Shown here piece by piece: positions 32,153 to 42,400 of a DNA stretch of 64,000 nt; within the stretch, counting starts at the first letter, position 1, and each line of letters opens with the position of its first letter. The DNA is from Flavobacterium salilacus subsp. salilacus (lineage in GTDB: Bacteria; Bacteroidota; Bacteroidia; Flavobacteriales; Flavobacteriaceae). A program made the translations under genes and the position numbers. Below the pieces are notes generated by a model. That model saw only the letters and a program-made list of their open reading frames with translations, made no database searches and was not told the DNA's origin. The stretch is taken from positions 1 to 64,000 of the forward strand of contig NZ_SKBP01000012.1 of assembly GCF_004634195.1 (NCBI RefSeq), given 5' to 3'.

Positions 32153-35100
32153 ATGAGTAAGAAGTTTACTGAATATAAAGGACTTGACCTGCCAAACGTA
32201 GCAGGCGAAGTACTGGAATTCTGGAAGAAAGAAAACGTTTTTGAAAAAAGTGTAACTACTCGCGAGGGTAAACCACAATATGTATTTTACGAAGGACCGC
32301 CAAGTGCCAACGGACTACCGGGAATACACCACGTTATGGCACGTGCCATTAAAGATATTTTTTGCCGTTACCAAACCCAAAAAGGCTTTCAGGTAAAGCG
32401 TAAAGCAGGATGGGATACCCACGGACTGCCTGTAGAACTGGGTACGGAAAAAGAACTCGGCATTACCAAGGAGGACATCGGTACAAAAATATCAGTAGAA
32501 GAATATAACGAAGCGTGTAAACGCACTGTAATGCGCTATACTGACGTGTGGAACGACCTTACCGAAAAAATGGGCTATTGGGTAGATATGGAAGACCCGT
32601 ATATTACCTACAAACCCAAATACATGGAAACGGTATGGTGGTTGCTAAAACAGATATACGACAAAGGACTTATTTATAAAGGCTACACCATACAACCCTA
32701 TTCGCCAAAAGCGGGTACAGGGTTAAGCTCACACGAGGTAAACCAGCCCGGCGCTTACCGCGATGTAACCGACACTACCATAGTAGCTCAGTTTAGAGCC
32801 CTGAACACAGGAGAGAATACGCTGTCAAAAGCATTCAACTACTCTCCCCCTTCGGGGGAGTTGGAAGGGGCTCTTATGGCATGGACAACCACCCCTTGGA
32901 CGCTGCCAAGTAATACTGCCCTTACCGTAGGACCAAAAATAGATTATGTATTAGTAAAAACCTTTAACCAATATACTTTTGAACCTATCAATGTAGTATT
33001 GGCTAAAAACCTTGTTGGTAAACAATTTGGAAAAGGATATTTTAAAGTTGCAGATAAAATTACTTCTGATGATATAGATCATTATTACACTGAAAATTGT
33101 AATAGTAATTTTGACAATGAGGATATACTCAATTATGAAGGTAGAAAAAGAAGAATCGAATTGATACTTGGTAAAAACATAGACCATGATCAATATGATT
33201 TAATTATTAACATCGTTGGCGCAAACAAAAGGGTAGGTAATTTGAAAGAGGTTTTAAATAACCAATTAAACTTTCTTTATGAAAAAGAACTTGATTTACT
33301 AATTGAGAAAAAAGTTAATCATACAAATAAAAATATCCCGTTTAAAATATTAGCCGAAGCTAAGGGAGCCGATTTAGTAGGCATCCGCTATGAGCAGTTA
33401 TTACCCTATAAACTACCGTATCAAAATCCAGAAAATGCTTTCCGCATAATATCAGGCGACTTTGTTACTACCGAAGATGGTACCGGTATAGTACATACCG
33501 CGCCTACCTTTGGTGCGGATGATGCCAAAGTAGCCAAAGAAGCACAACCCGAAGTACCGCCAATGCTGGTACTGGATGCTAACGGAACACCTGTTCCGTT
33601 GGTAGATATGCAAGGACGTTTCATTGAAGGAATGGGCGACCTTAGCGGTAAATATGTAAAGAACGAATATTACGATAAAGACGAAGCTCCTGAAAAATCG
33701 GTGGATGTTGAGATAGCCATCCGACTGAAAGAGGAAAACAAAGCCTTTAAAGTAGAAAAATACGTGCACAGTTACCCACACTCGTGGCGTACGGATGAAC
33801 CGCTATTATATTATCCGCTTGACAGTTGGTTTATTAAAATAACCGATGTTAAAGATAAAATGTTCGACCTTAACGAAACTATCAACTGGAAGCCAAAAGC
33901 AACAGGAGAAGGACGTTTTGGCAACTGGCTGAAAAATGCCAACGACTGGAACTTATCGCGCTCGCGCTACTGGGGTATTCCGTTACCCATATGGCGTACG
34001 GAAGACAAAACCGAAGAAATGATGATAGGCTCGGTAGAAGAGCTATGCAACGAGATAGAAAAAGCCATAGCTGCAGGTATAATGACCGAAAATCCGTTTA
34101 AAGGATTTGAAGCAGGCAATATGAGCGAGGAAAATTACAACCTTGTTGACCTGCACAAAAATGTAGTAGATGCTATTACTTTGGTATCGCCAAACGGTAA
34201 ACCCATGAAGCGCGAAGCCGACCTGATAGACGTGTGGTTTGACAGTGGCGCAATGCCATACGCACAATGGCACTACCCTTTTGAAAATAAGGAACTGATA
34301 GACAACCATACCGCTTTCCCTGCGGACTTTATCGCCGAAGGGGTTGACCAAACCCGTGGTTGGTTCTACACACTGCACGCCATAGGCACATTGGTATTTG
34401 GCGAAGTAGCCTATAAAAACGTAGTGAGTAACGGGCTTGTACTGGACAAGAACGGACAAAAGATGAGTAAAAGGCTGGGCAACGCCGTAGATCCGTTTAC
34501 CACGCTTGCCGAATACGGCCCCGATGCTACCCGCTGGTACATGATAGCCAATGCCAACCCATGGGATAACCTGAAGTTTGACATAGAAGGTGTAGCCGAA
34601 GTGAGAAGAAAATTCTTCGGAACGCTGTATAATACCTACTCATTCTTTGCGTTATATGCTAATATTGACGAATTTACTTACAGTGAACCGGAAATTCCGC
34701 TTACTGACAGGCCGGAGATAGACCGATGGATATTGAGCGAGCTGAACACGCTTATAAAAAATGTAGATAGCTATTATGCCGACTATGAGCCAACCAAAGC
34801 AGCAAGGGCAATATCCGACTTTGTACAGGAAAACCTGAGCAACTGGTATGTAAGGCTATGCCGTCGTCGTTTTTGGAAAGGCGAATATGCCGAAGATAAA
34901 ATTGCAGCCTACCAAACACTATATACCTGCCTTGTAGCGGTGGCAAAACTGGGAGCCCCCATAGCCCCGTTTTTTATGGACAGGCTTTATAAAGATTTAA
35001 CACAGGCTTCACAGTCAGAAAGTTTTGAGAGCGTACATTTGGCGGAATTTCCGCAGCATGATGATAACTTTGTTGATAAATCGCTGGAAAGCAGAATGGA

Positions 35101-35818
35101 GAAAGCACAAACTATATCATCATTAGTATTGTCACTGCGCAAAAAGGAAATGATAAAAGTGCGCCAACCACTGCAAAAGGTAATGATTCCGGTACTTGAC
35201 GCAAAGCAGAAAGCCGAAATTGAAGCCGTTTCAGAACTGATAAAAGCAGAGGTAAACGTAAAAGAAATAGAATTGCTGGATGACGCTTCGGGCGTTTTGG
35301 TAAAACAGATTAAGCCTAATTTTAAAGCATTAGGACCCCGTTTCGGGAAAGATATGGGGTTGGTTTCCAAAGAGATACAAAATTTCTCGCAGGAACAGAT
35401 TGCCATGATAGACAAAACGGGAAGCGTAACCATTGAAATTTCAGGAAAAAGTATTACTTTAACATCTGAAGATGTAGAGATTTCTTCGCAGGATATAGAA
35501 GGTTTACTGGTAGCCAATGCCAACGGAATAACGGTAGCACTGGATATTACCATAACCGAAGAATTGAGGAAGGAAGGTATAGCCCGCGAGCTGGTAAACA
35601 GGATACAGAACCTGAGAAAAGATTCAGGGTTTGAAGTAACCGATAAAATAAAAGTATTCCTTCAGTCAGACGAAACACTGGAAAGTGCGGTAACTGCAAA
35701 TGAGGACTACATAAAATCGGAAACGCTTACGGAAGAGCTTATATTTAAAAATGAAATTGCAAACGGAACAGAAATAGAATTTGATGATATAAAAACCTTA
35801 GTATTAATTTCAAAATAA
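32153..35818 (+). CDS. ileS: Isoleucyl-tRNA synthetase with unusual editing-domain insertions
   Basis: Class I aminoacyl-tRNA synthetase charging tRNA-Ile, 1221 residues from the ATG at 32153. It carries the HIGH-like motif (GLPGIHHVM, about residue 55) and KMSKRLGN (about residue 770). It is of the eukaryote-like long type found in Bacteroidota. The editing domain is enlarged. First, a palindromic segment at 32841-32872 encodes SPPSGELEG ahead of the WTTTPWTLPSNTAL motif. Second, at about residues 300-402 there is an AT-rich segment of roughly 100 residues (KITSDDIDHYYTEN to KKVNHTNKNI), where I expect only about 20 in relatives. Flanking synthetase motifs are intact, so the enzyme is presumably active. 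Confidence 0.96.
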   Translation: MSKKFTEYKGLDLPNVAGEVLEFWKKENVFEKSVTTREGKPQYVFYEGPPSANGLPGIHHVMARAIKDIFCRYQTQKGFQVKRKAGWDTHGLPVELGTEKELGITKEDIGTKISVEEYNEACKRTVMRYTDVWNDLTEKMGYWVDMEDPYITYKPKYMETVWWLLKQIYDKGLIYKGYTIQPYSPKAGTGLSSHEVNQPGAYRDVTDTTIVAQFRALNTGENTLSKAFNYSPPSGELEGALMAWTTTPWTLPSNTALTVGPKIDYVLVKTFNQYTFEPINVVLAKNLVGKQFGKGYFKVADKITSDDIDHYYTENCNSNFDNEDILNYEGRKRRIELILGKNIDHDQYDLIINIVGANKRVGNLKEVLNNQLNFLYEKELDLLIEKKVNHTNKNIPFKILAEAKGADLVGIRYEQLLPYKLPYQNPENAFRIISGDFVTTEDGTGIVHTAPTFGADDAKVAKEAQPEVPPMLVLDANGTPVPLVDMQGRFIEGMGDLSGKYVKNEYYDKDEAPEKSVDVEIAIRLKEENKAFKVEKYVHSYPHSWRTDEPLLYYPLDSWFIKITDVKDKMFDLNETINWKPKATGEGRFGNWLKNANDWNLSRSRYWGIPLPIWRTEDKTEEMMIGSVEELCNEIEKAIAAGIMTENPFKGFEAGNMSEENYNLVDLHKNVVDAITLVSPNGKPMKREADLIDVWFDSGAMPYAQWHYPFENKELIDNHTAFPADFIAEGVDQTRGWFYTLHAIGTLVFGEVAYKNVVSNGLVLDKNGQKMSKRLGNAVDPFTTLAEYGPDATRWYMIANANPWDNLKFDIEGVAEVRRKFFGTLYNTYSFFALYANIDEFTYSEPEIPLTDRPEIDRWILSELNTLIKNVDSYYADYEPTKAARAISDFVQENLSNWYVRLCRRRFWKGEYAEDKIAAYQTLYTCLVAVAKLGAPIAPFFMDRLYKDLTQASQSESFESVHLAEFPQHDDNFVDKSLESRMEKAQTISSLVLSLRKKEMIKVRQPLQKVMIPVLDAKQKAEIEAVSELIKAEVNVKEIELLDDASGVLVKQIKPNFKALGPRFGKDMGLVSKEIQNFSQEQIAMIDKTGSVTIEISGKSITLTSEDVEISSQDIEGLLVANANGITVALDITITEELRKEGIARELVNRIQNLRKDSGFEVTDKIKVFLQSDETLESAVTANEDYIKSETLTEELIFKNEIANGTEIEFDDIKTLVLISK
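32844..32860. repeat. GC-rich palindrome inserted in frame within ileS
   Basis: CTCCCCC-TTC-GGGGGAG, a perfect 7-bp inverted repeat, followed by TTGGAAGGGG. GC content is far above the surrounding gene. Sequences of this form are widespread in Bacteroidota genomes as a small dispersed element, from memory; here it keeps the ileS frame open and encodes a loop. Confidence 0.75.
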
Positions 35819-35826
35819 ATTGGAAT

Positions 35827-36207
35827 ATGGTAGATGAGCAAATACGATACTCTGATGCTGACTTAGCAGAGTTCAAAGAATTGATTACAAAAAAAATAGA
35901 AAAAGCTAAAGCTGATTTGGATCTTATCCGCAGCGCATATATGAACGACCTTAATAATGGTACTGATGATACATCGCCAACATTTAAGGCTTTTGAAGAA
36001 GGCAGCGAAACGATGAGTAAAGAAGCAAATTCACAACTTGCCATCCGTCAGGAAAAATTTATCCGCGACCTTAAAAATGCACTTATCCGTATCGAAAACA
36101 AAACCTACGGGGTATGCAAGGTTACCGGAAAACTTATTAATAAAGACAGGCTGAAACTTGTGCCACATGCTACTATGAGCATCGAAGCCAAGAACATGCA
36201 ACGATAA
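35827..36207 (+). CDS. TraR/DksA-like protein with degenerate zinc finger
   Basis: A 126-residue protein of the DksA/TraR family, which modulates RNA polymerase through its secondary channel. The N-terminal two-thirds form the expected helical hairpin (LAEFKELITKKIEKAKADLDLI, then SQLAIRQEKFIRDLKNALIRIENKTYG). The C-terminal zinc region reads YGVCKVTGKLINKDRLKLVPHAT: only one of the four canonical Cys remains, so the finger probably does not hold zinc in the usual way. It starts nine bases after ileS and precedes lspA, an order common in flavobacteria. Confidence 0.9.
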   Translation: MVDEQIRYSDADLAEFKELITKKIEKAKADLDLIRSAYMNDLNNGTDDTSPTFKAFEEGSETMSKEANSQLAIRQEKFIRDLKNALIRIENKTYGVCKVTGKLINKDRLKLVPHATMSIEAKNMQR

Positions 36208-36214
36208 TAAATAA

Positions 36215-36241
36215 AAAAAGCCGCTTTATAAGCGGCTTTTT
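36215..36241 (+). terminator. Terminator after the DksA-like gene
   Basis: AAAAAGCCGCT / AGCGGCTTTTT hairpin with a five-base loop. It separates ileS-dksA-like from lspA, which has a TATTTTTG box at 36308-36315. Confidence 0.92.
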
Positions 36242-36332
36242 CATTACAACCCATACAATAATTGCGGATTAGCCACAAACAGAGAGACATTATTTAATAA
36301 TTTCACTTATTTTTGCGGGTAAAATTTTTATA

Positions 36333-36953
36333 ATGTCGTTAAAGAAAGCCTACTTAATTGCTGTAATTGTATTATTGATAGACCAGATATCTAAAATAAT
36401 AGTAAAGACTACTATGAAACTTGACGAGTCTTTTACTGTTTTAGAGCAAGACTGGTTCAGGATACATTTTATAGAAAATGAGGGTATGGCTTGGGGCGCG
36501 GAAATTCCCGGTATGTATGGCAAGCTTTTTCTTACCCTTTTCAGGATAGCTGCCGTAGCAGGCATAGGCTGGTGGCTGCATGATTCGGTAAAGAAAAAAT
36601 ACTCTGCCTATCTTATTGTTCCCATCGCACTGATACTGGCAGGGGCTTTCGGTAATATTATCGACTCTGTTTTTTATGGGGTTATTTTCGATCACAGTCA
36701 TGGGCAAGTAGCTACATTATTTGCTGACGAACCCTACGGAAAACTTTTATACGGCAAAGTAGTCGATATGTTTTATTTCCCGATATGGCGCGGTACATTA
36801 CCCTCTTGGCTACCTTTTTGGGGCGGTCAGGAATTTTCATTCTTTAATGCCATATTCAATGTAGCCGATGCTGCTATATCCATAGGGGTAGGGATATTAA
36901 TCGCTTTCAACAAAAGGGCTTTTGCTAAAAAAGAAACTGTTGTAACCGAATAA
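36333..36953 (+). CDS. lspA: Lipoprotein signal peptidase (signal peptidase II)
   Basis: Inner-membrane aspartyl protease that removes signal peptides from prolipoproteins; relevant here because the window encodes many lipoproteins. The 206 residues have four hydrophobic helices, DQISKIIVK near the N-terminus, FIENEGMAWG, and the two catalytic Asp in GNIIDSVFYG and NVADAAIS. A roughly 30-residue loop between the catalytic motifs (GVIFDHSHGQVATLF and on) makes it longer than the 160-170 residues of E. coli; such loops are seen in Bacteroidota. It is convergent with pbpC with one base between the stops and no hairpin. Confidence 0.97.
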   Translation: MSLKKAYLIAVIVLLIDQISKIIVKTTMKLDESFTVLEQDWFRIHFIENEGMAWGAEIPGMYGKLFLTLFRIAAVAGIGWWLHDSVKKKYSAYLIVPIALILAGAFGNIIDSVFYGVIFDHSHGQVATLFADEPYGKLLYGKVVDMFYFPIWRGTLPSWLPFWGGQEFSFFNAIFNVADAAISIGVGILIAFNKRAFAKKETVVTE

Positions 36954-36954
36954 A

Positions 36955-39303
36955 CTACTGCGATACAATTTCTATGTGCCTGTTAAGTTCGTTACCACCC
37001 TCATCGGTAATGGTAATATAATATTGTCCCGTTTTGGCTTCTACAGGCATTTCATGAAACGTTTGTGTCATACCCAAATACTTGTCATTCAAATACCAAA
37101 ACACTCTTGCATCAGGGTTAGTATGTGCTGCTTTTAGCACAAAAGGTTGCAGCTTACCGCTAAAATCTTTAGTTAAGTATATTTTACCGTTGTCTTTCGG
37201 GTAAATAAAGCCCATGGTGTTACTCATAGTTCCGGTACAATCACTGCGAAAAGGCGGTAAGGTGACATAATCAATATGTTGCTTTTTGTAATACCACTCC
37301 ATAACAGGAGGCAGTACAAACCACGATTTCGTTACCATACTGTTTACGCTCTCGCAACTGCTGTTTACACGATACTGCTCCGTAGCATCAAGGTTAACCA
37401 CTGTATGATAGGGACATACCTCCGTATTTTTCCCGCTAACGGGTATCCATTGCTTTACTGTGGGGCAATGCTCCCCTGCAAGGTGGCCGCTTTGCTTACA
37501 AATATCGGCTTCTTCCAAATCGTTAAGCGGTGCTTTAAACCAAGGCTGACGGGGCAGCAGGTTAAATACATCAAACAGCACAGGAGCAGCACTCCCAACA
37601 CCCGTAAGCGACGGTCTGCCCTCTCCTGAGGCATTGCCTACCCACACCCCTACCACATAGCGCGGACTTGTACCGATAGCCCAGGCATCGCGACCGCCAA
37701 AGCTCGTGCCTGTTTTCCATGCAATTTCAAGCGAGGAGTCATAAAAACGCCATGCCTCATCGCCTTCGGGGCGGTTTACTTCTTTCATAGCGTTATAAGT
37801 AAGCCATATAGCCCCTGCGCAAAGCTGGGGTTTATTAAAGGTTTCCTTACCAAAGTTTCGCTTCACTTTATTATCCCAGTTCAGTTCCGCAAATTCATTT
37901 TTACGGTATTTTGCATCATGCGTAGTAAAATGGTTCAGCGTACCCGTAAGTCCTGCATAGGTTCGGCATAAATCCCACAGGTTGGACTCGGCACCACCCA
38001 AAATGAGCGATAATCCGTAATGGTTCGGGTGCCGGTTAACATCGCGTAGTTTAAAATGCTGTAACTGTTCGTAAAAACGATATACGCCAAAATCCTGTAA
38101 CATGAGTACTGACGGTATGTTCAGCGAACGCGATAACGCCTTTTGTGCCGGCACAGCACCGTCGTAGCTCATGTTATAATTCTTAGGGGTATAGCCCGAT
38201 ATTTGCGTAGGCACATCGGCTATCAGGGTATTGGGCAACAATTCGCCCGCATCAAGCATACTGGCAAACAGCAAGGGTTTTAGTATGCTGCCCGTACTGC
38301 GCGGAGCGGGTATAATATCTACATCTTTTTGGTGGAATTTATCCGTAGGTGCATTGCCCACATAGGCAATAACATCATGGGTTTGTACATCTACCACCAG
38401 TATGGCAAGGTTGTATATTTCGGTTTGCCTGTATTCGTTATAGTACTGTTTTGCTATTTGGTTTACGCGCTGTTGTAACACACTGTTTACGGTAGTTGTT
38501 ATACGATGTCCCTCCTGCGATTTTGCAATGTTTTGTAATAGATGCGGTGCAGTTTCGGGCAAGTCGAACGGTTTTTGGGGTAGTTCTTCCTCTAATGATA
38601 ATTCGTAAGTGGTTTTATCAATTACTTTTTCGGTATATAATTTTTTGAGCAGCCTGTTGCGCTTATCGCGTAAATCATCCTGATTCCTACCCGGATATAT
38701 CAATGCAGGAGCATTAGGCAATACCGCCAGTGTAGCTGACTCTGCCCACGAAAGTTGATGGGGTTGTACGCCAAAGTACCGCCACGAAGCCATTTCCAGC
38801 CCTACCACATTACCGCCATAGGGTGCATGGGCAGCATACAGCCCTAATATATCATCTTTAGTTTCGCGAAATTCCAAACGGGTAGCGAGTATCAGTTCTA
38901 TCAGTTTTTCGAAGTAACTGCGTTTTTTCCCTTCGCGGGAAAGGCGTATTACCTGCTGCGTAAGCGTACTACCGCCCCGCACTACCTTACCTGCTTTATA
39001 ATTTTGCCGTATGGCATTTATAATAGAAACGGGATTAAAACCGGGATGTTTATAAAAATGCCGGTCTTCAAAATAAACAATACACTTCCTGAATTTATAA
39101 GGCACACTGTCCTGCGCAGGAAAACGCCATTGCCCGTCTTTGGCAATACGTGCACCCAACAGTTCGCCCTCACGGCTTTCTATAACCGTTGCATACGGAT
39201 TATTAAAAAGCTGTTTGGGCAGACAGCAATAATACCACACCAGCAATGCAAGTATGATAACCGATTTTATCTTGTTCTTTTTTATCCAGCGTAGTATCTT
39301 CAT
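36955..39303 (-). CDS. pbpC: Penicillin-binding protein 1C
   Basis: Bifunctional murein synthase, 782 residues. An N-terminal membrane anchor is followed by the GT51 transglycosylase (YFEDRHFYKHPGFNPVS, RGGSTLTQQVIRL), then the transpeptidase with SxxK in TGSILKP, SxN in SRSLNIP and KTGTS. A C-terminal BiPBP domain has paired Cys segments. In E. coli PBP1C and the alpha-2-macroglobulin YfhM are encoded together, and here too the macroglobulin gene lies directly upstream on the same strand, separated only by the palindromic repeat. A role in envelope defence and repair is inferred from this pairing. Confidence 0.97.
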   Translation of the reverse strand: MKILRWIKKNKIKSVIILALLVWYYCCLPKQLFNNPYATVIESREGELLGARIAKDGQWRFPAQDSVPYKFRKCIVYFEDRHFYKHPGFNPVSIINAIRQNYKAGKVVRGGSTLTQQVIRLSREGKKRSYFEKLIELILATRLEFRETKDDILGLYAAHAPYGGNVVGLEMASWRYFGVQPHQLSWAESATLAVLPNAPALIYPGRNQDDLRDKRNRLLKKLYTEKVIDKTTYELSLEEELPQKPFDLPETAPHLLQNIAKSQEGHRITTTVNSVLQQRVNQIAKQYYNEYRQTEIYNLAILVVDVQTHDVIAYVGNAPTDKFHQKDVDIIPAPRSTGSILKPLLFASMLDAGELLPNTLIADVPTQISGYTPKNYNMSYDGAVPAQKALSRSLNIPSVLMLQDFGVYRFYEQLQHFKLRDVNRHPNHYGLSLILGGAESNLWDLCRTYAGLTGTLNHFTTHDAKYRKNEFAELNWDNKVKRNFGKETFNKPQLCAGAIWLTYNAMKEVNRPEGDEAWRFYDSSLEIAWKTGTSFGGRDAWAIGTSPRYVVGVWVGNASGEGRPSLTGVGSAAPVLFDVFNLLPRQPWFKAPLNDLEEADICKQSGHLAGEHCPTVKQWIPVSGKNTEVCPYHTVVNLDATEQYRVNSSCESVNSMVTKSWFVLPPVMEWYYKKQHIDYVTLPPFRSDCTGTMSNTMGFIYPKDNGKIYLTKDFSGKLQPFVLKAAHTNPDARVFWYLNDKYLGMTQTFHEMPVEAKTGQYYITITDEGGNELNRHIEIVSQ

Positions 39304-39325
39304 ATTGAAGATTAAAAGTTTATAG

Positions 39326-39455
39326 AAGCTGTTTCAAAATTGATTGAATAAACACTTTTGTCATTCTGACGAAGGAAGAATCTGTTATTTACCAGATGAT
39401 AAAGATTCTTCACTCCATTACATTGCGTTCAGAATGACACTTTCGAAACAGCCCT
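39326..39455. repeat. Dispersed palindromic element, copy 2
   Basis: Same element as at 24942-25070. The core GTCATTCTGACGAAGGAAGAATC, the ATTCTTCACTCCATTACATTG segment and the TTCAGAATGACAC segment are shared almost exactly. The outer ends differ by a compensated change: GTCTC/GAGAC in copy 1 versus GTTTC/GAAAC here, so base pairing is kept. It separates the macroglobulin gene from pbpC on the same strand. Confidence 0.85.
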
Positions 39456-39461
39456 TGTAAT

Positions 39462-42400
39462 TTACTCCTTAACCACTTTTACCCACTGTCCTTTGGTACG
39501 CGAAAGGAAGTCATTATCATACATTGCCTCACACTGTACGCCCGGCAGGTAATAACTGCCCATATAACTGGCATTAAGCAGTATTCTGAATTTTTTGCTT
39601 TCGTTAGCTTTTAATGGGAAGTAGAAATTGGCTCTGTCGTCCCTGATGTCGATATAATCGGCATTATTCTCGGCAAAAGCACCAAAATCGGTAAAGCGGG
39701 TATTTACAATTTCCCATCCTGAAGGGATTATCTGCGTAAGCGCGATATTCTCTACATATTCGCCTTTTTGGTTTAGTACGGTTACCTCAGCAACAAACTC
39801 CGTTCCCTGTGCCAACTGTGACGGGTTGATAACACTGCCTCCCCTGTCTTTAAAAACGATGGCAGTACTCAGCCCCCGGTTTTCTTCCTGCTCCTGCCCC
39901 ACAGGCAGTATGCCGCTATATACTACTTTTATATACAGTGTGCCCTGCTTGTTATTGCGTATGGCAACGGTATTATCATTGGACACCTGCAATACCCTGT
40001 CGGCAAACGTTTTGTCGGTTTTTATTACCTGTGTTTTACCTTTGGCTGTGTAGGCTACATCGAGTCCTTTCGATCCGTTTGATTTTGCAAATTTCGACAT
40101 TGAATACAGGCAGTACGCTGTTGTTTGGGTACTCATCCATTCGCGCGACGACATTTTCTCTGCAAGCTGATTGGCAATGCGGAAAGCTCTCTCTTTTTGC
40201 CCAAGCAGAATAAGGGTTTCCAAAGCCATAGCTCTGTTACGTTCGGGTGAACCGTAATAGTAATAACGGTGCCCTTGTGTATTTATATCAAGACTGCTTT
40301 GGTTGAGCAATGCCAAGCCTGCACTTTTTTGCCCTGCAAGGGCATAAGCTGCTGCCAGTCGTAATTTGGAGTCGTTAGAGATACCTTGTGTTTCGCGAAG
40401 CCTGTTCATTGAAGATAAATCGGGCGAGCCTGCCAGTGCCAATGTATAAAGGCGGTATGCCTGCGCAAAATCGTTATGGTAATAACTATCGTAACGCCAG
40501 TGTCGTGCTGCTTTCTTCTGATAGTCCAGCCATTGTTTTTTAGCATTTAACGGCAGTTTATAGCCTTTTTTCTCTGCTTCGATAAAGAAATGCCCCACAT
40601 AACTGGAACCCCAATCGTCAGGATGTGTATTTCCTGACCAGTAGGCAAAACCGCCGTTCCCTATTTGGTAACTTGCCAGTTTTTGTATCGCTGCCGACAC
40701 ATTGCGCTGTATGTCTTTTTTCCTTTTATCATCAATATCAGCTATATCGTTTAAATACAACTGCGGGAACGCGCTGGAAGTGGTTTGTTCCAGGCAGCCG
40801 TGGGGATATTGTATAAGGTAATCCAGCCTGCGGTTAAAGTCGATAGAGGGGAATGACGATACCTCCAGCCTTGCTTTGTTACTGCCCGGTACGCCAAAGG
40901 CTTCCCAACTAATTGTGCCGGAAGCTCCGGGTTCTAATACCATTTCTTTAAAGTTTTGGGTAACGGGGTTCGGGTTGGTTATATCCAACTCTACCTCATA
41001 GCTTGCTTTTTCGCTACCTGACTGTGTCGTAACGGTTACTTTGCCAATACCTGTTACATTACCTACTTCGAGGTCAAAATAAGCTATCTTCTCATCCGGG
41101 CGATCAAATGATATGGTTTGTAAGGCACTGCCCACTACTTTTAAGCCATTATTAGTTTTTACCTGTAGCGTTACGTTTTTAATTTTGTCTTCCATCGCGA
41201 AAAGCGTAACGGGAAGCGTCACTTTTTCGCCCGGCGTAATTTTTCGCGGAAGCGATGCCAACAGCATTAAGGGGCTGCGTACCGGCGTTGTTTTCTCGGC
41301 ACTGCCATAGGCACTATTATCTTCATTGGCTGCCACTACCATAGTACGTACTGAACCTATGTATTTTGGCAGGGTTATACTATGGCTGCGGGTTTCGCCT
41401 TTTTTAAGGGTATAAGGACCCAGGTAGATAACCACAGGCTTAAAGCGGTTTGCTTTTTTAGCTTTACCGCCGCCAAGGTCTTCGTCACCACCTATGCTGA
41501 ATACTTGGTTTACTTTGCCGCCATACGCCCCTATTACATCATCGTATATATCCCATGTTTTTATACCGAGTGCTTCTTTGGCATAAAATGCATCCCATGC
41601 ATTGGGGGTTTTATATCGGGTAAGGTCGAGCAAGCCATCATCTACAATGGCTACGGTATAAGTCATTGCCTTACCTGATTTCTCACTTACTTTTATCGTG
41701 GCTTTCTGCTCCGGTTTTAATACCGAAGGCATGTTTATTTGCGGTTCGAGAATCGTGTTTTTATCGACTACCTCTATGGGTACAATACCATACATGCGTA
41801 TGGGCGCATCGTTTTTAGTAGTGGCGTGAGGTTGTAACAGCGTAACATTTACATACACATTCGGAGCCATTTTTGCGGTTATGGGTACTTCTACCTTTGT
41901 TTCTCCTTTGGCGGTATTTGCCCAATAGGTTGCCACTACTTCCGACCCATTTTCCACAGACACCAACGCGCGCCCTCCTTCGCCGGATGGGAATGACACC
42001 ACTGCTTTTTCACCAACCGAATATTTTTCTTTATCGGTAGCAAATACCAGCATGGCAGCTTCTTCTCCGCCCCCACTTTTTGTACGTCCTGACCAGTATG
42101 ACCAGTCCATATATATGGTTTCTCCTGCCGAGTGCCCGCTTTCTACATCGGTTACGCGCACTAAATAACGCCCCCAGTCGTTTTCGGGTACATTTAGTGT
42201 AAACGATGCTTTACCTTTAGCATCAGTAGTTACGGTTTTAGAATAATAGGGTGTATTAGATAGTGCCGAATTGTATGATGACACATCGTTATGGGTGGCA
42301 TCCCACCACCAGCGCCATGTTACTTTATATACCCTTACATCTACTTTTCGGTAGGGTTTTGATTTGCCGTTTTCGGTAAGTGCAACAATATCAAAACGGT

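Noticed and set aside
34987..35553. 188-residue open frame antisense to ileS
   Set aside because: Ser-rich, no start context, complete overlap with a conserved synthetase.
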